This document shows positions 52,883-60,401 of a DNA stretch of 64,000 nt, in pieces. Position numbers and translations under genes: made by a program. Location of the stretch: positions 186,001-250,000 of the forward strand of contig JAJEHN010000001.1 in NCBI GenBank assembly GCA_022823665.1, in the 5' to 3' direction. Origin of the DNA: Thermoanaerobaculia bacterium (lineage in GTDB: Bacteria; Acidobacteriota; Thermoanaerobaculia; Multivoradales; Multivoraceae). Each line of letters starts with the position of its first letter. The stretch's first letter is position 1. Below the pieces are notes generated by a model. That model saw only the letters and a program-made list of their open reading frames with translations. It was not told the DNA's origin and ran no database searches.

Positions 52883-53131
52883 GTGAGCGCGGCGACCGAT
52901 ACGCTCCGCACCGCCGAGACCCTGACCGAGGCGGGCGTCCCCGAACGGCAGGCTGCCGCCCATGCCCGCGCTATCGACGAAGCGCTGGCCGAGGCAGTCG
53001 GCGACCTGGTGACTCGCGACAACCTGCGCGCTGAACTGGCAAACCTGGAGGGGCGGCTATACCGGGTCTTGCTGGTTCAGACCGGCGTGATCATCGGCGC
53101 CGTGGTCGCCCTGATCCGCCTGGTTCCCTGA
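52883..53131 (+). CDS. Coiled-coil single-TM protein (DUF1640/CCDC90-like)
   Basis: An 82-residue product from GTG 52883. The pattern is a short helical start with AGVPERQAAAHARAIDEAL, a region with LVTRDNLRAELANLEGRLYR, and a C-terminal TM helix (LLVQTGVIIGAVVALIRLV). This is the usual architecture of small bacterial DUF1640 proteins related to mitochondrial MCUR1/CCDC90. Often found near phage or secretion genes but without known function. It is short but looks genuine. Confidence 0.7.
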   Translation: MSAATDTLRTAETLTEAGVPERQAAAHARAIDEALAEAVGDLVTRDNLRAELANLEGRLYRVLLVQTGVIIGAVVALIRLVP

Positions 53132-53182
53132 CCCGCCAAGACTCAGCGCCTCGCGCCGGCTCGTCTGGCATGATCGTAGTGC

Positions 53183-53995
53183 GTGGGAGCTGAAGCGGGA
53201 GAGCTATCCAGCGACGGGCATCGCCAACTGTGCCTTGAGTGCGGCGAGCCTCTCTCCGGCAGGTTCTGCTCCCGGTGCGGCGCGAAGAATCGCCCTCCTC
53301 TTCGCCCTCTCCACCACTGGTTACAGGACCTCGGCCGCCAAGTCGCCATTCTCGACATTCGCCTCCTTCGGACGCTGCCGCGGCTCTTCTTCTCGCCGGG
53401 CCGCCTGACCATGGAGTACGCCGCCGGCCGGCGGCAGCCGTACACGTCGCCGATCCGGCTCTACGTCGCGGCGAGCGCCGTCGTCCTCGCGGCGATGAGC
53501 CTCCTCGGTGTCTCCAATCTCGAGACGATGCTCGCCAGCGCAGACGAGGAGGGCATCGCCGCGCTTGAAGAAGCGCTGGGAGGAGTCGCGGATCTCAGGG
53601 ATCCCGCCTTCCAAGCACGCTTCAACCGCAGCATGGACGCGATCTTCCCGATCCTGAACCTGCTCAGTCCGCTCGCCATCATGGTGCTGCTCAAGCTCCT
53701 CTACTGGAAGCGATACCTGCAGGAGCATCTCGCCTTCGGCTGCCACTATGGAACCTTCCTCGTCGTTGTCACGCTAACGCCACTGCTGGTGTCGGGGGTC
53801 GCCCGTCCGATCGCGATGGTCGTCGTGACAATCGCCTCGCTCCTCTACGTCGTGGTGGCGATGCACCGCGTGTACGGCGCCGGTTGGGTGGGGCTGATCG
53901 CGCGCTTCGTCGCTCTTGCCCTCGGGCTGCTGGCGTACCTCCTGGTCGTGGGAATGCTGGCATGGACGTTCGCTCTCATCGCTGCTCTGCTCTGA
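53183..53995 (+). CDS. DUF3667 membrane protein with zinc ribbon
   Basis: A 270-residue product from GTG 53183. A zinc-ribbon (CLECGEPLSGRFCSRCGAKN, two CxxC knuckles) is followed by the DUF3667 sequence: LRPLHHWLQDLGRQVAILDI, LRTLPRLFFSPGRLTMEYAA, GRRQPYTSPIRLYVAASAV. Four or five TM helices come after (LLSPLAIMVLLKLLYWKRYL and the final GLLAYLLVVGMLAWTFAL). Function of the family is unknown; it is an inner-membrane protein with a cytoplasmic metal site. Confidence 0.85.
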   Translation: MGAEAGELSSDGHRQLCLECGEPLSGRFCSRCGAKNRPPLRPLHHWLQDLGRQVAILDIRLLRTLPRLFFSPGRLTMEYAAGRRQPYTSPIRLYVAASAVVLAAMSLLGVSNLETMLASADEEGIAALEEALGGVADLRDPAFQARFNRSMDAIFPILNLLSPLAIMVLLKLLYWKRYLQEHLAFGCHYGTFLVVVTLTPLLVSGVARPIAMVVVTIASLLYVVVAMHRVYGAGWVGLIARFVALALGLLAYLLVVGMLAWTFALIAALL

Positions 53996-54058
53996 GGCCA
54001 GCAGCCGGACGAGGCGCCGGCGCACCCAGCGGGCAGCCCGTTCAGCTAGCCTGCGCCG

Positions 54059-54463
54059 ATGCGGCGTCAGTACCACTTCATGCCCGACGAGGACGGCCAG
54101 AAGGCCTGGGACGTCCAGCGGCTCATCGAACTGAGCGCCGACCTGCCCGTCCAAGAAGTGCCACTGGCCGACATCGCGGAGATCGACCAGGTCTACTGGT
54201 TCGATCGCGACCACTTCCGGCCGACGGTCAGGTCGGTCGTCGAACACATGGCGATGATCGAGGCGACGGACCTCGCGCATCCGATCATCCTGGGAATGGA
54301 CGGCCGGGTAATGGACGGGATGCACCGGGTGGCCAAGGCACTGGTCTTGGGCCGCACGATGATCGCGGCGAGGCGCTTCCCGGTCGATCCGGAGCCCGAC
54401 CACCGGAACTGCCACCCGGCCGATCTCGACTACTCGCCTACTCCACCGGATTCGCGGCGATGA
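54059..54463 (+). CDS. ParB-like domain protein
   Basis: A 134-residue protein. ADIAEIDQVYWFDRDHFRPT and later PIILGMDGRVMDGMHRVAKA match the ParB/Spo0J-like nuclease fold (the xxDGxHRxxA pattern). It is far too short to be a chromosome partitioning ParB and has no HTH. It may be a solitary CTP-binding-like or nuclease-like protein. There is no RBS, and TAGCCT (54047-54052) would place the transcription start at the ATG (possible leaderless gene). It converges with, and overlaps by 26 nt, the haloalkane dehalogenase gene. Confidence 0.75.
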   Translation: MRRQYHFMPDEDGQKAWDVQRLIELSADLPVQEVPLADIAEIDQVYWFDRDHFRPTVRSVVEHMAMIEATDLAHPIILGMDGRVMDGMHRVAKALVLGRTMIAARRFPVDPEPDHRNCHPADLDYSPTPPDSRR

Positions 54464-55457
54464 ACTCGTTGATGATGCCCGCCAGCTCCGCGCCGTGGGT
54501 CTCCTGGATGAAGTGCCCCGCGCCTTCGACCGTCACATGGGCCTGGCCCTTCGCGCCGGGAACCCGCCGCTGGAACGGTACTTCGCCGCCGCGCGTAATC
54601 GGGTCGCTGTCGCCGTAGGCGGTCAGGAAGGGCTTCTCCCAGCTCTCGAACACCTCCCAGGCCTTGCGGTTCGCCTCGTTCGCCGGATCGTCGGCGAAGA
54701 CCGGCACGCGCTGCGGCATGATCAGCGCGCCGGCCTTGTAGGCCGGCTCGGGGAACGGCGCGTCGTAGCCGGCAGTGACCGACGGATCGCCGGTGCTGGT
54801 CGCCAGCATGCGGCCGGTGGGTATGTCGCCGTTATCGATCATCGTCTGGTTCAGGCGCTTCCAGCGGATGAAGGCGCTGTCCTCGGGAAAGTCGTCCCAG
54901 CCGGACGCCGTTCCCACCGGCAGGCCGGCGTTGGAGAGGACGACCCGTGCGAAGCGCTCCTCGTTCTCGGCCACCACGCGCAGACCGATCAGGCTCCCCC
55001 AGTCCTGGCCGAAGAAGGTCGCCTGCTGCAGGTCGAGCGCCTCGACAAGTTCCGTCATCGCGTCGACGTGGAACTTGTACGTATGAGTGTCCATGCTCGC
55101 CGGCTTGTCGGAGCGTCCGAAGCCGATCAGGTCGGGCACGATGCAGCGATGGCCCGCCTCGACCAGGACCGGGATCATCTTGCGGAACAGGTACGACCAG
55201 GTCGGCTCGCCGTGGAGCAGCAGGACCACCTCGCCGTCTGCCGGCCCCTCGTCGAGGTAGGCGACCCGGTAGCCGTCGATCTCCAGGTAGTGAGGCTCGA
55301 AGTCGAAGTCCGGCAAGTCCTCGAACCGGGCGTCCGGAGTGCGGTACACGCCGGGACGGATCTCCTCGGCGGGGACTGGCGCCGCAACCGTCGTGAATGC
55401 CAGAACGATGGCAGCCAGCCTCGCCATGGGCACCACGTCTCGCCGTGATCTCTTCAT
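54438..55457 (-). CDS. Haloalkane dehalogenase-like hydrolase with signal peptide
   Basis: A 339-residue product from ATG 55457 (GGAGG, 7-nt spacing). The N-terminus looks like a Sec signal (ARLAAIVLAFTTVAAPVPA, cleavage near residue 30). The catalytic domain has HGEPTWSYLFRKM with halide-binding Trp87, the nucleophile Asp152 followed by the second halide Trp153 in FFGQDWGS, acid in TAYGDSDPITRG, and His in VEGAGHFIQE. These match HLD-I subfamily enzymes, which cleave carbon-halogen bonds to give alcohol plus halide. Most characterised members are cytosolic. An internal start at MARLAA would keep the signal. Confidence 0.9.
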   Translation of the reverse strand: MKRSRRDVVPMARLAAIVLAFTTVAAPVPAEEIRPGVYRTPDARFEDLPDFDFEPHYLEIDGYRVAYLDEGPADGEVVLLLHGEPTWSYLFRKMIPVLVEAGHRCIVPDLIGFGRSDKPASMDTHTYKFHVDAMTELVEALDLQQATFFGQDWGSLIGLRVVAENEERFARVVLSNAGLPVGTASGWDDFPEDSAFIRWKRLNQTMIDNGDIPTGRMLATSTGDPSVTAGYDAPFPEPAYKAGALIMPQRVPVFADDPANEANRKAWEVFESWEKPFLTAYGDSDPITRGGEVPFQRRVPGAKGQAHVTVEGAGHFIQETHGAELAGIINEFIAANPVE

Positions 55458-55619
55458 CTCGTGTCCTCCGTTCGGTCGTGCACAGGCTGGCGGATGGCAC
55501 AAGCCATCATCCTCTCGCCCTACTGACGCCACAACGCCGGCCCTTGTTTCGCTCGCCCGATCCATCAGCCGAGCGCGATGGACTATCCTCTCTCCGCCCC
55601 ACGAACGGAGTAGGCCCGC

Positions 55620-56570
55620 ATGACACAGAACGGAACCGTTGTACGCCTCTCCGGCGTCCGCAAGACGTTCGGCGCCCACACCGCGGTCGACGACTTCGAC
55701 CTCGAGATCGAGCCCGGCACGATCTACGGCCTGCTGGGGCCCAACGGCTCGGGCAAGACGACCACGATCCGCATGATGATGGGCATCCTGCTGCCCGACG
55801 GCGGCGCGGTGGAACTCTTCGGCGGCGCTCCCGACTTCGCCCGGCGCAGCCGGGTCGGCTACCTGCCGGAGGAGCGCGGCGTCTACGAGAAGATGAAGGT
55901 CCTCGACCAGCTCGTCTTCTTCGGCGAAATCCGCGGCGTCGCGCGAGGCCTGGCCCGCAGCCGCGCCGAGAAATGGCTGGAGCGTCTGGGACTCAGCGAA
56001 TGGGCGTCCAAGAAGGTGCAGGCGCTGTCGAAGGGGATGCAGCAGAAGGTGCAGTTCATCTCCACGGTGCTTCACGATCCGGAACTGCTGATCCTCGACG
56101 AACCCTTCAGCGGCCTCGACCCGATCAACCAGGACGTGCTGGAGGAGATCGTCCTGGAGGAGAGCGCGCGCGGCAAGACGATCCTCTTCTCGACCCACCT
56201 GATGGAGCAGGCGGAGCGGCTCTGCGAGCGGGTCTGTCTCATCTCGCGGGCTCGCAAGGTGCTCGACGACGACCTGAAGGAGTTGAAGCGCCGCGAGCGC
56301 TCCGGCGCCGTGGCGGTGGAGTTCGACGGCGAGGCTCCCCCGGTCGCCACCTGGCCGGGCGTGTCGGAAGTCGAAGAGGCCGGCGACGCCCTCCACCTGA
56401 CGTTGGGCGATGGAGCACGGCCGGAGGAGATCCTGGCCAAGGTCGTGACGGCAGGAGTCAGCCTGCGCCGATTCGAGCTGCTCGAACCCCGGCTGCACGA
56501 GATCTTCGTCCGCCACGCAGGAGAGCCAGCCGAAGACGATGCCCCCTTGAAGACGGGAGGTGCATCATGA
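55620..56570 (+). CDS. ABC transporter ATP-binding protein (NatA-like)
   Basis: A 316-residue ATPase with Walker A GPNGSGKTTT, Q-loop region LPEERGVYEKMKV, signature ALSKGMQQKVQFI, Walker B LLILDEPFSGLDP and switch His in FSTHLMEQ. The C-terminal extension (about 80 residues) is typical of the DrrA/NatA group. It overlaps the permease gene start by 4 nt. It should energise export through the adjacent ABC-2 permease, possibly of Na+, drugs or lipids. Confidence 0.93.
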   Translation: MTQNGTVVRLSGVRKTFGAHTAVDDFDLEIEPGTIYGLLGPNGSGKTTTIRMMMGILLPDGGAVELFGGAPDFARRSRVGYLPEERGVYEKMKVLDQLVFFGEIRGVARGLARSRAEKWLERLGLSEWASKKVQALSKGMQQKVQFISTVLHDPELLILDEPFSGLDPINQDVLEEIVLEESARGKTILFSTHLMEQAERLCERVCLISRARKVLDDDLKELKRRERSGAVAVEFDGEAPPVATWPGVSEVEEAGDALHLTLGDGARPEEILAKVVTAGVSLRRFELLEPRLHEIFVRHAGEPAEDDAPLKTGGAS

Positions 56571-57832
56571 AGCAGATCTGGTCGGTGATCCGCCGCGAGT
56601 ACGTGGAGCGCGTCAAGACGAGGGCCTTCATCCTGTCGACGCTCGGCATGCCGCTGCTCATGATCGGCATCATGGCGATAGTCGGTTTCGTCGCGGTCCT
56701 CTCCGAGCAGTCGGAGCGGCAGATCGTGCTGGTCGACCAGAGCGGACAGCTCGGCGAACGGGTCCGGCAGGCCCTCGAGCAAGCCGGCTACGAGGTGGAG
56801 CTCGCCGCTGCCGGAGTCGACATGGAGAACCTGGACCAGCAGGTGCTGGACGAGGAACTCGAGGCTTACATCGTTCTCGACGACACGACCGCCAGCGAAG
56901 CCGTCTTCGCCTACAGGGGGAAGGAACCGCCGGGAAGCGTGCGCTCGCAGTTGATGCGGGCGGCAGTCGTCGAGGAGATCGTCGACCTGCGCCTCGGCCA
57001 GATGGAGGACGGCGACTCGGTTCGGAGGCTGTTCGAGGGCGGCGCGCTGGAGTACGAGCCGGTGGGCCTCGACGAGGAGGAAGCGGAAGAAGCCGAGGCC
57101 GAGCGGATCACCGGCATGATCACCGGCATCGCCGGCGGACTCATCCTCTACATCATGATGCTCGCCTACGGCGCCCAGACGCTGCAGTCCGTCCTCGAGG
57201 AGAAGCAGAGCCGGGTCGTCGAACTCGTCATCTCGTCGCTGCGGCCGTGGCAGCTCATGCTGGGCAAGATCGTCGGCGTTGGAGCCGTCGGGCTCACCCA
57301 GGTAGCGATCTGGATCGCCTGCGTGGCTCTGCTGGCGGGCCTTGCACTGCCAAGCCTGATCGCCGCGGCCTCCGACTTCGAAGAGCTGGCTCAGTTCCGG
57401 CAGTACCTGCCGGGCCCCGGCGCCATTCTGCTGCTCGTCGTCTTCTTCCTGCTCGGTTACTTCCTTTACTCGAGCCTGTTCGCCGCGGTCGGCGCCATGT
57501 GCAGGAACCTGCAGGAAGCCGGCCAGACCCAGGCGCCCCTCATCATCCTGATCATCGTCCCGTTCATGCTTCAGATGATGACGTTCCAGGGCAACAGCAT
57601 GCCGTGGATGAACTGGGTGGCCCTGTTCCCCTTCTTCAGCCCGATCATGATGTATCCACGAGCCGTGATGGGGGACGTACCCACCTGGATGGTCGCCGCC
57701 TCGATCGTGCTGATGGCGCTGACCGTCTGGGGCGCCGCCTGGGTGGCGGGCAGGATCTACAAGGTCGGCATCCTCAGCCAGGGCAACCGGCCCAGCCCGA
57801 GGGAACTGATCAGGTGGATCCGGGAGGCGTGA
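56567..57832 (+). CDS. ABC-2 type permease (NatB-like)
   Basis: A 421-residue membrane protein from ATG 56567. It opens MKQIWSVIRREYVERVKTRA, then TM1, an extracytoplasmic domain (about residues 45-175), and a cluster of five or six TM helices with EEKQSRVVELVISSLRPWQL, the ABC-2 coupling motif. This is the NatB/YhaP layout. Its 3' end overlaps the convergent M48 peptidase gene by 23 nt. Substrate unknown. Confidence 0.92.
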   Translation: MKQIWSVIRREYVERVKTRAFILSTLGMPLLMIGIMAIVGFVAVLSEQSERQIVLVDQSGQLGERVRQALEQAGYEVELAAAGVDMENLDQQVLDEELEAYIVLDDTTASEAVFAYRGKEPPGSVRSQLMRAAVVEEIVDLRLGQMEDGDSVRRLFEGGALEYEPVGLDEEEAEEAEAERITGMITGIAGGLILYIMMLAYGAQTLQSVLEEKQSRVVELVISSLRPWQLMLGKIVGVGAVGLTQVAIWIACVALLAGLALPSLIAAASDFEELAQFRQYLPGPGAILLLVVFFLLGYFLYSSLFAAVGAMCRNLQEAGQTQAPLIILIIVPFMLQMMTFQGNSMPWMNWVALFPFFSPIMMYPRAVMGDVPTWMVAASIVLMALTVWGAAWVAGRIYKVGILSQGNRPSPRELIRWIREA

Positions 57833-59750
57833 GGATCGGCGGCATCGGGCAACTGATCCAGGCCGACACGGCCCGCAGGAGTTCGCCCTCCTCCACCGTG
57901 ACCTCATGATCGGCGCTGATGCAGGCGACCGCCGCCTCCAGAAGGCGCTTCTTCACCTGCGGCGCGGCCCGGTCCAGTTCGACCAGAGCCGCATCGAGCG
58001 GGGCGAAACCGCACTCGTCGTGCGTGAGCAACCGCCGCTCCGGCAGCGACAGGACTCGCCACCCTGCAGCGAACGCCCCTTCCGCAGCTTGCCGGTCCCG
58101 ATTGCCGACGTACGCCAGCACCGATAGCAGCACGGCCAGCGAGGACTCCACGGCGCCGGCCGAACGATGCCGCACACGCATCGGCCCCGTTCGCCCGAAG
58201 GAGACCTGCATGTCTCGCAGCAGGATGCGCTGGAGCGACCACTCGAACAGGTCGATGACCTCATCGGCCTCGACGAGCTCGACCAGGTTCTCCTGGAATC
58301 GCTGGTACTGCCACGACGTCAGGGCGCGCAGCGCGGGCAGCGTCAGCTCGACCGCGGGAAGACGCAGTCTCGGGTCGAGTTCCTCGATCAGCGGAGCCAG
58401 GCGGACTGTCTCTTCGTAGACGCCGTCGTCCGCCGCCGCTTTGAGGTGGGCTAGCTGCGACTGCCGCGGCCCCGGGTCGCGGTCGAGCAGAAGCGCATAG
58501 ACCAGCGCGCGGGCGCCGTAGGGCTCATGGGCCGCCTCGACGACCGGTTCCGGCAGCCGGCCGATGAGCGCCGCTGCATACTCGACGTGCGCCGGTGTCG
58601 GCTGGCCGATCCGGGCGACGGCGTCCTCCAGATCCGCGCCCGCCGATGCGTCGGCTTCGGCCCCCGCGAACCCCGCGACGGCGGGCGCCGTGGCCGCTTC
58701 CAATGCGCCAACGACCTGCGGCGCCAGTTCCGGAAACCCACCGTCCCAGGACGGATCGATCCGTCTGATCCGCTCGCCCAGCGGCGGATGCGTCGAGAAC
58801 ATCGCGCTGAAGCCGGAGGTCGCCCTGCCGAAGAACATGTGACTGGCCTGCGGGGCGTTCGGATTCTCCACCTTCGAGCCGGTGACGAAGCCGCCGATCT
58901 TCTTCAGCGCGCCGGCGATGCCTCCTGGATGCCGGGTGAACTGCACGGCCGAGGAGTCGGCCAGGAACTCGCGCTGCCGGCTGACCGCGGCCTTGATCAG
59001 GTTGCCGAAGAAGGTGCCGGCAAAGCCGACGACCGCGAGACCGGCGCCGAGCGCCATGATCGGCAGCGCACCCTTGCCGTCTCTGGACCGGCCGCCGCCG
59101 CTGTAGAAGGACATCCGCAAGATGAAGTAGCCGATCATCCCGATCAGGAAGATCCCGTGCAGCAGGCCCATCAGGCGGATGTTCAGCCGCATGTCGCCGT
59201 TCAGGATGTGGCTGAACTCGTGGGCGATGACGCCCTGGAGTTCGTCGCGGTCGAGGGTCGTCGCCGCTCCCCGCGTGACGCCGATGACCGCATCCTGCGG
59301 CGCGAAGCCGGCGGCGAACGCGTTGATGCCCTGCTCACCGTCCATGATGTAGACGGGCGGCGTCGACGTGCCGGAGGCGATCGCCATCTCCTCGACGACG
59401 TTGAGCAGCCTGCGCTCGACCGGGTCCGACGTGCTGCCGTCCACGAGGCGGCCGCCCAGTTCCTCGGCGATCACCCTGCCGCCGCCGCGCAGTTGCGCGA
59501 TCTTGTACAGGCTGCCGCCGCCGACCACGACGAGAGTGCCGCCCACGGCCAGGAGCAGCAGCCGCGGATCGGCGACGGCGCTCCAGTCGATCTCGTTCGT
59601 TTCCGGATCGCGGCCCAGGAAGCCCATCGTGGCGGCCAGCACCAACTCCACCGCCACGACGATTGCGAGCACCGCCAACGCGAAGAGCAGCACCAGGCGG
59701 GCCGTGCCCCGTCTCGCGGTGTCCTGCTGCTCGAAGAAGTCGGTGGCCAT
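57810..59750 (-). CDS. M48 family metalloprotease (HtpX-like) with TerB-like C-terminal region
   Basis: A 646-residue protein. Two N-terminal TM helices are followed by the peptidase domain: NAFAAGFAPQDAVIGVT, the zinc motif VIAHEFSHILNGDMRLN, two more TM helices, and the third ligand Glu in REFLADSSAVQFTR, where ADSSA follows the Glu. The last 250 residues are soluble and end in a TerB-like helical segment (ADHEVTVEEGELLRAVSAWI). Paired with LemA directly downstream (30 nt), a frequent gene pair in membrane quality control. Cleavage site likely faces the cytosol. Confidence 0.92.
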   Translation of the reverse strand: MATDFFEQQDTARRGTARLVLLFALAVLAIVVAVELVLAATMGFLGRDPETNEIDWSAVADPRLLLLAVGGTLVVVGGGSLYKIAQLRGGGRVIAEELGGRLVDGSTSDPVERRLLNVVEEMAIASGTSTPPVYIMDGEQGINAFAAGFAPQDAVIGVTRGAATTLDRDELQGVIAHEFSHILNGDMRLNIRLMGLLHGIFLIGMIGYFILRMSFYSGGGRSRDGKGALPIMALGAGLAVVGFAGTFFGNLIKAAVSRQREFLADSSAVQFTRHPGGIAGALKKIGGFVTGSKVENPNAPQASHMFFGRATSGFSAMFSTHPPLGERIRRIDPSWDGGFPELAPQVVGALEAATAPAVAGFAGAEADASAGADLEDAVARIGQPTPAHVEYAAALIGRLPEPVVEAAHEPYGARALVYALLLDRDPGPRQSQLAHLKAAADDGVYEETVRLAPLIEELDPRLRLPAVELTLPALRALTSWQYQRFQENLVELVEADEVIDLFEWSLQRILLRDMQVSFGRTGPMRVRHRSAGAVESSLAVLLSVLAYVGNRDRQAAEGAFAAGWRVLSLPERRLLTHDECGFAPLDAALVELDRAAPQVKKRLLEAAVACISADHEVTVEEGELLRAVSAWISCPMPPILTPPGST

Positions 59751-59780
59751 CGCGCCGCCGCCTGGACCGGGGAATCCGAA

Positions 59781-60389
59781 CTACTCGAAAGAGATACTCG
59801 GCGCCTCGGCGATCGCCTCGCTGTCGAACTCGAGCAGCGTCGCATCCTGACCGTGGCCGAACATCCCGGCGACCATGACGGCCGGGAACCTCTGCTTGAA
59901 GGTGTTGTACGTGGTCACCGCGTCGTTGAAGGCCTGGCGCGCGAAGGCGACCTTGTTCTCCGTCGAACGCAGTTCCTCGCTGACCTGCATCATGTTCTGG
60001 TTGGCCTTCAGATCCGGGTAGGCCTCAGCCAACGCGAACAGGCGGCCTAGCGTGCCGGTGAGGACGCCTTCCGCCGAGGCCAGACCCTGGATCGCCGCGG
60101 CGTCGCCCGGGTTAGCGGCCGCCTGCTCCAGTCCGCCCGCCGCCATGTTCCGGGCCTGGATCACCGCCTCGAGCGTTTCCCGCTCGTGACTCATGTAGCC
60201 CTTCGCCACTTCGACCATGTTCGGGATCAGGTCGTAGCGCCGCTTGAGCTGGACCTCGATCTGCGCGAACGCGTTCTGGTAGCGGTTCTTCAGCGTGACC
60301 AGCTTGTTGAAGGTCCCGATCAGCGACGCGCCGAAGATGACGGCGAGGAGGACCAGACCCGCCAGAATGACGATCGTCAGAATGCTCAT
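59781..60389 (-). CDS. lemA: LemA family protein
   Basis: A 202-residue protein with one N-terminal TM helix and the LemA helical domain: FNKLVTLKNRYQNAFAQIEV followed by QLKRRYDLIPNMVEV, then AYPDLKANQNMMQVSEELRS and ARQAFNDAVTTYNTFKQRFP. LemA proteins are widespread membrane-anchored helical bundles, often adjacent to M48/HtpX peptidases as here. Exact role unknown; a scaffold or substrate adaptor for the peptidase is plausible. Confidence 0.95.
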   Translation of the reverse strand: MSILTIVILAGLVLLAVIFGASLIGTFNKLVTLKNRYQNAFAQIEVQLKRRYDLIPNMVEVAKGYMSHERETLEAVIQARNMAAGGLEQAAANPGDAAAIQGLASAEGVLTGTLGRLFALAEAYPDLKANQNMMQVSEELRSTENKVAFARQAFNDAVTTYNTFKQRFPAVMVAGMFGHGQDATLLEFDSEAIAEAPSISFE

Positions 60390-60401
60390 GACGGCATGCT
60401 G

